Origin: Carnegiea gigantea
Taxonomy: Eukaryota > Streptophyta > Magnoliopsida > Caryophyllales > Cactaceae
Assembly: GCA_029747015.1 (NCBI GenBank)
Contig: JAKOGI010000085.1
Location: 167,501-231,500, forward strand
DNA: 64,000 nucleotides
Reading direction: 5' to 3'
Below, one piece after another: positions 54,628 through 64,000 of the stretch (position 1 is the first letter of the stretch; every line of letters begins with the position of its first letter). The notes beneath the pieces were generated by a model, which made no database searches, had not been told where the DNA came from, and saw nothing but the letters and a program-made list of their open reading frames with translations. The position numbers and the translations under genes are program-made.

Positions 54628-55422
54628 TGTTGGGTTTTATGGCCCAAAATCTCGAGTATCGGCACGGGGAGCCCATGCTGCACAGACACGGGCGTGCCAA
54701 GACGAAGAGCCGAAGACGAGAGGGACAGAAAATTGGCACGGGGGCACCGTGCCATATGGCACGGCCGTGCCATGTGGCACTGGGTGACCGTGCCACGTGG
54801 CACGGTCGTGCCACGTGTCTTCTCGCCGCCTCTTTCGGATGGCGGCTAGGGTTTCTGTCTTCAAGGAGGATTCCTCCTGGCGGCTAGGGTTGTGCTTTGG
54901 TGACGGTTTTTGGAAGGAGGTAGCTAGGGTTTTCAGGGGGAAACGTGGCACGGTCGTGCCACGTGTCTTCTCGCCGCCTCTTTCGGATGGCGGCTAGGGT
55001 TTCTGTCTTCAAGGAGGATTCCTCCTGGCGGCTAGGGTTGTGCTTTGGTGACGGTTTTTGGAAGGAGGCAGCTAGGGTTTTCAGGGGAAACCCTACCTCA
55101 CAGACCCTATATAAAGGGGGTCTAGGGCCTTGTTTCAAGATACTCCAGTATAGAAAACACATTGAGAGAGTGAGGTTATTTGTGAGAGAATACAATTGAG
55201 AGTATTGTAATTCTGCTCTTAATCACTGAAGTGATTGTGGTGTACTACTCTGCTCATAGTGAAATTTGTCGGTGTGCTGTCGCCGTCCGTGGTTTTTCCC
55301 ACATTGGGTTTCCACGTAAAATTCCCTGTGTCCTTTATTCTTGTTTCTTTCATTGTTGCGTTGTGTTCTTGGTTGAATTCTGTTGCATTGTCACATCCTA
55401 TTATCCCCTTTATTTCCTAACA
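54628..55422 (+). repeat. Copia 3' LTR, with internal duplication
   Basis: 795 bases, 147 longer than the 5' LTR. The excess is a tandem copy of a ~148-base unit (54796-54943 and 54944-55090) that begins with the GGCACGG palindrome and contains the 'ggcggctagggtt' repeats. The unit ends just before the TATA region. Confidence 0.95.
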
Positions 55423-57203
55423 ATTATTGACAAGGGAAACATGAATTATAAAAGAGATTGGAGCAAAGGCAACCCAGACGTTATATCAATCATTTTCCCC
55501 TCTTTCTTCTTAATCTTGTATAGTCGACTTCTTCCTTTTTTCCAATGGAAATAGCAGCAACAAATTATTCTATCCTTTGCCATTTTCCTCTCCGTATATC
55601 CACCTTTGGCATTGGATATTTATTTTCGGAATGTAAGTTTCTATGTAGTTGCATGATTTCCTTTTGTTTTTTTTTTTCCCTTGCAGTTCTAATTATTTTT
55701 CTCTATATCATGTTATGGTGTAGTTACATGTGCTTTTGATTTTGTCTTCTGAAGTCGACCATATGCACTTTTCATTTTGTCTTCTTTAAGTGGACCTAAA
55801 TCAATAATAAGGTTCTAGATTAAAGTTTCCTCTTTTCTCTTCATATATTATGCTTTTTTTTTTGGGATTGGTCTCTTATTTTACTTAAGTTAAATGTGTT
55901 CATCCAAAATTGATTTATAAGTGTTCAATAGATGCACTAGAATAAGAAAATTAAATTACAGGCAAGCATTTACTCTCTTATTCGGTTTTCGATTAGTCTT
56001 TTATTTTTTTAAGCGAGGGTTAAAACAAGGGTAGAGTTTATTGCATGCATGACTAAACAAGCAATTAGTGAAATTTTGTTTATTGGAAAAGGAAATTCTT
56101 TAATGTAACAAACTTAATTTTTGCTTATGATCTTTTTAGATTCATCCTTGAGTATTTCTAATCTTTATTCCTTCTTCATTTTTTCGTGAAGTTTATGCCG
56201 GTTGTATTTTTTGAAGTTACATAACTGCATGCACACTATAATTATGACAATACATAAGAAAGTTTTCAAAATTGAAATATACAGTAAGCTCGTACAACAG
56301 ACGGGTTTAAAACTAGTGTGCGTACAACACGCTTGTTTTAAATTAAAAACAAACACTTGATCGAGTAATGGGTCGGAGTCCAGTTTCTAACTTATATTAC
56401 TCGGTCCTCAGACCAATTGCAAGTAGGTTTACGATTTTCAAACCACTTCGGTTGCAATTCAACCAAGTCTAAGTCCACACCGAGCGGGTCCATATTGATT
56501 TCGTATCTAGGTTCGAGTACTTGGTTTTTTTCCCTCAGCCCTAGTCATTATAACTTTAAAATTGTTATTCCATGCATGAGACGCTTCTTTGGTTTAAAAT
56601 CACATATGATGAATTTGTTTAGAGGGATGGAGTTGAAATAGCAGTAACGTTGGCAAAACTCCCTCGGAACCATTTGTCTGGCCAAAAAAGGGGTTTCTGC
56701 CATTAAAATTCGGACAATTATTCAGGTCCAAATTGAAATTCGAATCGGGTTCGACTTCGATAATTCGGGTCCAGATTGTCCAAATTTTAATGCTTATTTG
56801 ACAAATCAAACATTCGGATAATAGAGTTCAAATACTCAGAGAATCAGATTTAGGTATACATTGAATCCAAAATCTCCTAATTTTTTGGTCAAAAATTTGG
56901 ACAATTAGGACTGAACATAAAAAATTCGAATTTAGAGTCAACCATATACATAATTGTGGGTCAAATTCTATATGTTCAAATAAGGAATTTGGACATTTGT
57001 GTTTCGGTCCCAATCACATAAAAAATTAGGGTTCAGATAAAATTTGGGTCAGATAAATTGAACAAGTTTAAAATTCGGATAGGAAATTGATGATTGATAT
57101 CTAATTTTTTTCAGGTCGGATAATTCGAACAAGGTTAAATTCATATCAAAATCAAATTCGAGCAATAAAAATATAAAAAATATTTTGTCCATATTTAAAA
57201 TTT
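55423..57203. other. Unassigned A/T-rich sequence
   Basis: No gene or element ends found. 56650-57190 is built of recurring words (aattcgg, gggtc, caaattt) typical of degenerate repeat DNA. I found no inverted terminal repeats. Confidence 0.5.
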
Positions 57204-57211
57204 ATATAAAG

Positions 57212-57810
57212 TAGGGGTGGGCAACGGACTGGATCAGATCGGACTGGACCAGTCCATTAACTAATTGGGTCGGGTTGGGCTCAACACATTTGTTAATGGG
57301 TCAGGCTGGGTTATGTGCCACATGAACCCGACCCGCCCATGGCCCGCCCATTATCACTAAGGAGTATTTTTGGTGAGTTAGTTTTCCAACTAAAATCTCT
57401 GTAATTTTTCAACCAAACTAAACCAGTACAAATTCAAAGTTAGAAAATACACAACTAAGCTAATAAATAGGTTGGGTCAAGGCGCCCATGGACGGCCTGC
57501 TCTGGACCCGTTTAAAAACTGAACAAACTTGCGCCAAAAAACGGTATATAATAATTATTGTTATGCACAAAATATTGGTAATAAGTTTAACTAATTGAAA
57601 CATGTAAATTAGTGTGTCAAGTAGGTTGAAAAAAATTAATGGGTCACTAAACGGGCCGTTAATGGGCTAGCCCAGTCCGGCCCGTTAATATGTCTTAATG
57701 GGCTAGCCCACTATTGGCCCAATCCATTAGTAACCCGGTCCATTATTAGCCCTATTTTAAATCGACCGACCGCTTAACTCAATGGGTACCCGATCCGTTG
57801 AACATCCCTA
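57212..57810. mobile_element. hAT-type MITE
   Basis: 599 bases with imperfect terminal inverted repeats (left TAGGGGTGGGCAACGGA, right complement TAGGGATGTTCAACGGA). They are flanked by a perfect 8-bp duplication 'atataaag' (57204-57211 and 57811-57818), as expected for hAT transposition. The interior is full of subterminal motifs such as 'aatgggctagccca' (twice), 'ggcccgttaat' and 'cccgacccgccc'. No transposase, so it depends on an autonomous hAT element elsewhere. Confidence 0.88.
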
Positions 57811-57818
57811 ATATAAAG

Positions 57819-58962
57819 AAATTCGTGATTGTTACCAATCCCCCCAAAAAAAATCGGATAAACTTGGGTACTCATCGAGCAAATTTTTCGCAGTTCCACG
57901 AATTGGACAACAGAGGCGTAATATGTGGTTTCATTGAAAGACAGGCCTCACTGGTGCGCTGAATGCCGTATGGAAGAATGGAAAGTGGAGGCTCGTCATA
58001 GTCATCATCCGCTTCACAGAGCATCAAAATCAAACCACTTCCTAAACTCCACCTGTCCCTTGCTTTTTCCACCATTCTTTTTATCCCCCGCCCTGCTTAA
58101 ATTCAGCATACCAACTTACAACACCTCCATTTCTTTCTCCTTTTTTCTAAAATTGTTTTTTTCTTTTTAATGTCTTTGTGGGGTTCCTTTGCCACATTCT
58201 ATGAATCCCCTAGAACTAGTGTTACAAGTAATGACGAAGTTAGCTTCTTTTTACTCCTACCTCTTGTCCCACATAGGAGTATCAGAAGCTCCTCGAGAGG
58301 TTTTATTACTCTATCTTTCTTGAACTTGTTGAACTTGTTTCGGCTTGGTTTTAGAAGTGTCGTGGGATGAAGGAGAACACTATACATGCGCGCAGTGCAG
58401 TCGTGGCTGTGGCCCTTATTTGTTAATTTTTTGCAAGAAAATTCTTTTAATTTTTCCGTACTTTCGTTGCGTAATCGTCAACATGCACTTGCATATTTTT
58501 CTCCCCTTTTTCCTCCAGCAATTGCAAGTCACCTGTTTTTCAGCAACAAAAATGGCTAATGGCCCTATTTTTCAGCCATGAAGTCACAGCAGTTACCAGC
58601 TTTTTCTGCCCCTTAATAGCTTCTTTTTTCAATATAAATACCCTGCTTCCGACTGCTGCAACTTACACCAAGCGTCTCCTCTTCTTTCTTCTCTTCTTCT
58701 TTGTTCTCTACTCTCTACTGTTCTATTGTTGTGGACAATTGTAGTCATGTGTGTTCCAAATTAGCTGTGTAAACCTTGTGGAGCGAATCACTGTTTCGAT
58801 TTGCACTCAGGTTGAGCTGAAATTGCTTTAAAGACAGTAGTACTCCTACGTCACAGCTTCCCTTGTCATTTCTCGGCCCAGCTCTCCTTGTCATTTTACT
58901 GCCATTGATTTGAACAAACTTTTCCTACAACTTGAAAGCGATTTTCCGTCTTATACAAATCA
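57819..58962. other. Unassigned; possible copia 5' LTR region
   Basis: No gene supported. At 58633 'aatataaatac' is followed by a pyrimidine-rich stretch (58670-58730), which could be the promoter end of an old LTR upstream of the copia gag relic at 58963. I could not find a PBS or LTR ends. Confidence 0.4.
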
Positions 58963-59838
58963 ATGGCTCTCTTTATTACGAAAGCTTTCTCATACCTCTG
59001 AAAACTCAAACCTCTGGATGGAACCAACTACAAACGTTGGTTCCAACAACTTATAATTTTCTTTGACCAATTGGAAAAAGATTATGTGTTGCTCTCAGAC
59101 CTACCTGAAGAGAACAATGCATCTGAAACCTCTGCTACTTCCCCTAATGAATAGTCAAAGACAAAGGCAAGCCTGCTGATGAGGCTACCTTGAAAAAATT
59201 CGAGAAAGACAACAAAATGGTCAGAGGGCATCTATTAAATCATATGATTAAACCCCTGTTCAATTTGTTTGTCACATTCAAATATGCCAAAATCATATAG
59301 GAGAAGCTGCAGGTTAAATATGGAGTTGATGATGCTAGAAAAAAAATATGTGGTTGGTGAATCGTTCCGGTTTCAAATCACTGATGATAAGCCAATCATC
59401 GAGTAGGTCCATGTTTATTAGAATTTGTGTGCTGAAGTTATGAATGAAAATATGAAGATGTGCAAGATTCTGCAGGCTAATGTGCTAATGGAGAAATTTC
59501 CACCATCCTAGAGTGACTTCCGGAATCAGCTGAAATATAAGAAGAAAGATTTCACCCTACAGGGACTGATCAGTCATATGAGAATTGCTGAGACGAATCG
59601 TCTCAAAGATAAGCTGAACTCCCTATCCTTAAATTCTTCTAAAGCTAACTTAGTTGAATATGCTATGTCTACTCAAAGAGACAGGTTTAAAGGCAAAGGT
59701 AAGAAGAATCAAAAGCCGAACCATCCTAGGCAGTAGAACAAGTTCAGCAACAAGATCCAAAAACCAAAAGGGTTGTGCTATGTTTACGGTAAGTCAGGGC
59801 ATAAAGCATATCAATGTCCACTCCGCAAGGTACAGTCT
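58963..59838 (+). pseudogene. Copia gag relic, cut by element C
   Basis: From ATG 58963: a stop after 12 codons, then LKPLDGTNYKRWFQQLIIF and further on VMNENMKMCKILQANVLMEKF. KKDFTLQGLISHMRIAE, a Lys/Gln-rich stretch and a zinc knuckle with its second Cys lost (CYVYGKSGHKAYQC, 59776-59817) follow. Several stops and frame changes. It ends abruptly at the LTR of element C, so C inserted just after the knuckle. The family differs from the copia elements at 1-491 and 50520. Confidence 0.75.
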
Positions 59839-61220
59839 TGTTGTCTTAAAACACTGCAAGTGCATGGCATATTCGTAGCTAGGAACTGGTAAATACGGGT
59901 CGAATCCATAGGGAACCTGCTTTCAACTACCAGAACTAATCAACTAACTCATTTTAGGCAGAATAATTCAGGTTGATAAAAATTGCAAGCCAGCAGTTCT
60001 AATCTACGGAGAACTAATGAAATTTGACTACTCAATAAATGAAAGGAACCTCAGGTTGGGGTCCACTGCACTATTATGCCTCACGAATCATGAACTATAA
60101 CAGACAAATCTACCCGCGCAAATGATTGGAATGGAAAGGTTACAAATTAAAGCACATCTATGTCGTCTCTCAAATGTCAGTAGACTGACTAAGCGAACTT
60201 ACTTATCTATTTTCATGAAACTAGAATTCTTGAAGTCATGAGGTTAAGTAATCAAAAAAATCCCAATTGAAACCTTAACTGTTCTCACGTTAAGTAAATC
60301 AATTACCCATGAAGATGCACTAGATAAAGGATTCAACTTTCGTTGATCTTCCAAATCCTAATTTAGAATAATGAATAAAGCTCTTTTAAGTAATTCATTA
60401 AGCAATTAACAATCTAAGTAGGAATCCAATTCGCAAGCATGAATAAATCACAAATAGCCTATAACATGATTCGATTCGGCAAAACAAGCGTTAATCCCAA
60501 CCCAAGATAAAGGAATTTAGCCAACAACCATATTGAATGCAATAATTTGAAGACTTAATTCAATAGACATGGATGAAGAACCAAGACCCTAAAAAGCGAA
60601 ATCAAAAGAGAAAGGGGACAGAAGCAAACTTGAATTAATTATTGCTGAAAGGTAATACAATCTTCAATCTTAATAAATTCAATCCGAAAGCATGAATAAA
60701 CTCTCCTAATGAAAACCTGGAAATCTCCTCTCAAAAGTGCTCTGAAAAGAAAAGAGAGAGAATTCCCAAAAACTGCGTCGAATCGCGTTTAAGCACCGGT
60801 GGCCCGGGGTGGTGGCACAGGCGTGCCCTTGGGCATGAGGTGACCATGCCGCCCTTGTTGGGGTGGCACAGTCATGCCGCCCAGTACGGGGTGGCCATGC
60901 CATCCTGCTGCCCTATGGTTCGTGAGTTTTCAGCATGACACGACTATGCTGGTTGGTGTGGGGTCCCCGTGCTGAATGTCCGGGTCTAGCCTGTCCCTTT
61001 CTTGACCTGTAGCTTGTCATCTTAGTCCTCCTTTCTACCAATGTTAGTAGATTTTCTCGGTTTCCTGACAGGAACTCCTGAAAATGGAAAACACCGCTAT
61101 ATGAGTAAAATTTAGACCAAAAGAGGCTAATTTGACCCTTTCTCCTCAAGATCAAATATGAAAACAATGGTAAAAGGAATCAACTAGGGGCTGAAATAAG
61201 GTTAAAATAGAGGTTTATCA
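59839..61220 (-). repeat. C 3' LTR
   Basis: 1382 bases, 'tgttgtctta' to 'aggtttatca'. Shares the L2a LTR plan ('ctgcaagtgca', 'acgggtcg', 'caactaccagaac', a GGCAC-type cluster at 60800-60975) but is strongly diverged. Confidence 0.8.
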
Positions 61221-61257
61221 ACTCCCCATGCTTATCTCTTTCTTGTCCTCAAGCAAG
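61221..61257 (-). promoter_or_regulatory. C polypurine tract and RGGA hairpin
   Basis: Sense: CTTGCTTG-AGGA-CAAGAAAG (61257-61238), 7 of 8 pairs, then AGATAAGCATGGGGAGT against the LTR. Nearly the same sequence as in L2a. Confidence 0.7.
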
Positions 61258-63163
61258 ATTAACTTAAGGAAGATTGAAGAGGGAGATAAACGTCTAGTCA
61301 CATGCCTCCTCAGGCAAGAGATGAACAATTAATAGATCAAGCTAAATCTTGTATTAAAGGCCGCCAAGTCAAGGTGTGAAACAATCTCAATAAAACACAT
61401 ACACCCATCCATGAAGCCCCCTACCCATATGCAACACATCAAATACCCATATATTAAAGCACACAGCAAGACAAGACCTTCCTCAATAAGTGGTGAGCAA
61501 GGAAGACCGGTAGACCATCACTTTAGGACAAAGAAAAACACTCCCCTTAATGTGTTTAGAATATGTAATAAGGATGCACTTATTATTGTATCCAATCAAG
61601 CAAACTACCATAAACTTGGTAGAGTTCTTGATTCTCCACCGCTTCATGCAAAATGCAATATGTCAATCATGAGGACTTATAAAAAGAATGTAATGGGGCT
61701 ACGGGTAAAGGGTCAGAAGTGGAGTAAATTTAGGAAGAGTGGAGCTAGTAATTAAAAGACTAAGCAGCAAAAAAAAAAAAAAAAAAAACTTCCACAACTA
61801 ATACCGGAACTACAACTTCACACCACAATTGGAAATTGAGTAACAAACCCCACAAAAACCTCAAGGGAGGAATTAAACGATCTTATTGTATTGCCCTCAT
61901 GCCAATCACTTTATTCACAACTTTTCTACTTCTTTTTTTTCTTCTCTTCTTTTTTCCTTATTCTTTGCTTCCCTTTTTTTTCCCCTTCTTTTCTATTTCT
62001 TTTGTTTGAAGTGAAAAAAGGACATGTGAATGGCATGGGAATACAAACTCAAATCACAAATTCTCCCAAACAAGCCACCAATAAATTACCCAAGGTGAAC
62101 TAACATCCAAAGCAAATCCAACTCAAATAGAAGTATTGCTCTATTAGATCTTGACAATGATATGGAGAATATGGATAGGCCAAGTGTGTAGTGTATAGGA
62201 TGCAACAACAAAGACAAGGGAAAAGGCACAAAGCGTTGGCAAAGGGAAAAGGAATAGTACATATTAATGGGTGGCTTTTTGGCTCATGTGGCTAAATGGA
62301 ATAAAAATTACCTCAATCATATTAACATATTCACATGCTAAATGTGATTTTAAAGAGAACAAGACCAAAATCTAGAGATGCAATCATGGATGAGTCACAC
62401 ATGAAAGGAAGTATGAGAGTATATGCAATGATTAGTCATTACGGTCACAGTCTCACAGATAAATCTACCATAATCAAGCAACTTACTTCGAGATATGTCC
62501 CATTTATCAAGGTCAATCAAGTCAAACCACATGGGCCTCAAGGGCAATTTGATATGCAGCATGCGGCAAAGGAACTACAGATGGTAATGCCAAATGGTTT
62601 TTCACAAAACTCACACCATAACAAGCCACACTTCACCACACAAATCAACAGGATCTATCAATCATCACCCCTTTTGTTCTCTTCATAAGAGGGGGTTTTC
62701 ACAACTTTTACTCAACTGTTTTATTCAAAAAGCCTAAATCTAACTAAGAAAGAAGTAAACATATGAAGGATAATGAAGAGAATGGTAAGAAGTAGTACCT
62801 GGAAAGCCCCCACTCGATCGTTTTGCCTTTTTAAGATGTAAAATCTAACCTATATGCTCTAAATTACATTCACCACTAACTAAAAAAATACAAAAATAGT
62901 ATACTAAAACTACATAATGTCATCTCTATATGATACGAATGCAAGTGAGGTCACTCAACCCACGCACCAAGGTCCACAATTCCACCTAAAGAGATATAAG
63001 CTCACCTCCCCTATGCTTGGGACTTTCATTGTCCTCAATGAGAAGGACATATAAAAGGCCAAGGGAAAGGTAGAACCAATAACGCTTAGAGGAAAAAGGT
63101 AGGTGAGGCGGAAGAAAGACATACTTTCTTTTCCTTATTTTTTTTCAAAAGTAATGAAATACT
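61258..63163 (-). other. C 3' non-coding spacer
   Basis: Similar in position to 2638-4677 of L2a ('cctcctcaggcaag', 'caataagtggtg', 'cttggtag' recur in both). Poly-A at 61770-61788 and T-rich run at 61920-62010. No gene is supported; there is no ORF1 gene here, unlike L2a. Confidence 0.6.
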
Positions 63164-63181
63164 TAGGTTGCCTCCCTGAAA
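63164..63181 (-). other. C copy of the GGCAACC motif
   Basis: Sense TCAGGGAGGCAACCTAAG, a weakened form of the L2a hairpin at 6913-6930. It lies between the protease region and the spacer. Confidence 0.5.
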
Positions 63182-63411
63182 CGCTAGTTTAAGGTCCTTA
63201 GCTTGAGCTTTGCCTCAAAATAGTAGACAATAACGGCATGGGAGGTGGTCTAGAAAAGGGGTGGAAATGTGGAATAGAATCCACTACCTCCCTAGTACAA
63301 GCAGAAGTGCCCCCAAAGCTAGTTAAGGCAGATGCAGAAGAGTTAGGAGAGCCCACAGACCTCATACGGGGTCCCCTATCTCCATTGAATACCTCTATCC
63401 CACAAACAACA

Positions 63412-64000
63412 TCAGGAGGGAAAATATTCACAAGGGCCGCAGGAGGTGAGGGGATGGCAGGCACTGAAGATGGTGTGGGTGTAGAAATTCACCCTCTCCC
63501 CACACAACTGAAAGGACAAATTACCTACCTGCACATCGATCACCGCCCCAACAGCAGTTAGGAACGGTCTTCCTAGGATGAGGGGATCCCTGGAAGTCGC
63601 CATCCATATCCATGATGATGAAATCACATGCGATGACGAATTGAACCACCTGACTGGAACATCCTCTAGAATGCCCACAGGTCGCCTGGTGGAGCAATCT
63701 GCTAGCTATATGAGTGTGATGGTGGGTTTCAGGTCCAGCAGTTGAAGCTTCTTGCAAAGAAAGAGAGAGGCATTATGCTCACACTGGCCCCCAAATCACA
63801 AAGGGCTCTCTCAATCTGCATATCTCCTATGCAACACGAGATAGAGAAACTATCGGGATCTTGTAGCTTAGGTGTAGACTGGCTCTGTAGAATCGCGATG
63901 TAAGACTCTCTAATAGGGGTGACTGATCCTCCCATAGGTTCACCTTTCTTGGAAAGAAGCTCTCTCAGAAATTGCAGGTACGCTGGTGCTTTCTTGAGAG
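63412..64000 (-). pseudogene. C gag-protease 3' part
   Basis: Open from the window edge: KKAPAYLQFLRELLSKKGEP, then SFSISCCIGDMQIERALCDLGASVSIM with the DLGA protease motif (~63815-63826), a frameshift near 63760, and RRPVGILEDVPV. Another shift follows, then ILGRPFLTAVGAVIDVQVG. It parallels the L2a protease. Short further homology-free sequence runs to ~63200. Confidence 0.78.

Larger units (their letters stand above)
49847..55422 (+). mobile_element. Intact-looking Ty1/copia element (Tork/TNT1-like)
   Basis: 5' LTR 49847-50494, initiator tRNA-Met PBS, one uninterrupted polyprotein, polypurine tract, 3' LTR 54628-55422. Perfect 5-bp target duplication 'attat' (49842-49846 and 55423-55427). 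By eye the LTRs differ by only about ten single bases plus a 147-base duplication in the 3' LTR, so insertion is recent. The polyprotein layout and sequence recall the TNT1/Tork lineage; this is an assignment by eye. Confidence 0.95.
59839..64000 (-). mobile_element. C: Athila-like element, 3' half, continues beyond window
   Basis: Minus-strand relative of L2a: LTR with matching ends (59839-61220), hairpin plus polypurine tract, long spacer, GGCAACC motif, then protease reading toward the window edge. The GGCAACC motif directly follows the gag-protease region, and no RT, RNase H or integrase lies between protease and 3' LTR. The element is therefore pol-less like L1, or has lost pol by deletion. 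Its other end is not visible. Confidence 0.8.

Noticed and set aside
58625..58740. TATA-like site with pyrimidine-rich leader suggesting a host promoter
   Set aside because: The only coding sequence downstream is a copia gag relic; more likely part of an old LTR, and I could not define its ends.

Overview
The window reads as nuclear DNA of a flowering plant, probably a repeat-dense (heterochromatic or intergenic) part of a large genome. I found no host gene, rRNA or tRNA gene that I can support. Nearly everything is LTR retrotransposon sequence of the Ty1/copia and Ty3/gypsy (Athila-like) superfamilies. Primer-binding sites match the 3' end of plant tRNA-Asp (gypsy) or initiator tRNA-Met (copia). 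I cannot name the species.

Layout. (1) 1-33725 is a nested stack. The outermost layer is a decayed plus-strand copia element ('L0'), present as 1-491 and ~29836-33725 and split inside its gag gene. Inserted in it is a plus-strand Athila-like element without pol ('L1', 492-29835). L1's 5' LTR is itself split by a minus-strand Athila-like element with gag, PR, RT, RNase H, INT and ORF1 ('L2a', 1299-13867). At the junction of L1's 5' LTR and its PBS sits a plus-strand non-autonomous gypsy-like element ('F', 14340-22227). (2) 33726-35663 is unassigned. (3) 35664-40691 is a minus-strand, decayed, short-LTR copia element with a perfect 5-bp target duplication. (4) 41099-48605 is a minus-strand three-LTR array of a second non-autonomous gypsy-like family ('E'), related to F. 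(5) 49847-55422 is a young plus-strand copia element with one intact 1335-residue polyprotein and a perfect target duplication. (6) 57212-57810 is a hAT-type MITE with an 8-bp target duplication. (7) 58963-59838 is a copia gag relic interrupted by a minus-strand Athila-like element ('C', 59839 to beyond 64000).

How the parts work together. Only the copia element at 49847-55422 looks able to make its own proteins. L2a has every coding domain but is broken by stops, frameshifts and lost catalytic residues. L1, C, F and E show no RT or integrase and would depend on proteins supplied in trans. E and F encode a shortened gag (C-terminal gag half plus CCHC knuckle plus a long acidic, serine-rich tail). 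They also share a strongly conserved ~120-bp block near the 3' end.

The most interesting signals are cis-acting. A hairpin with an 8-bp stem and an RGGA loop sits just upstream of the polypurine tract in L1, L2a, C and E. A second copy lies inside E and F, and its stem changes by compensatory substitutions. A GC-rich palindromic word (GGCACGG/CCGTGCC) is clustered in the LTRs of otherwise unrelated copia and gypsy families.
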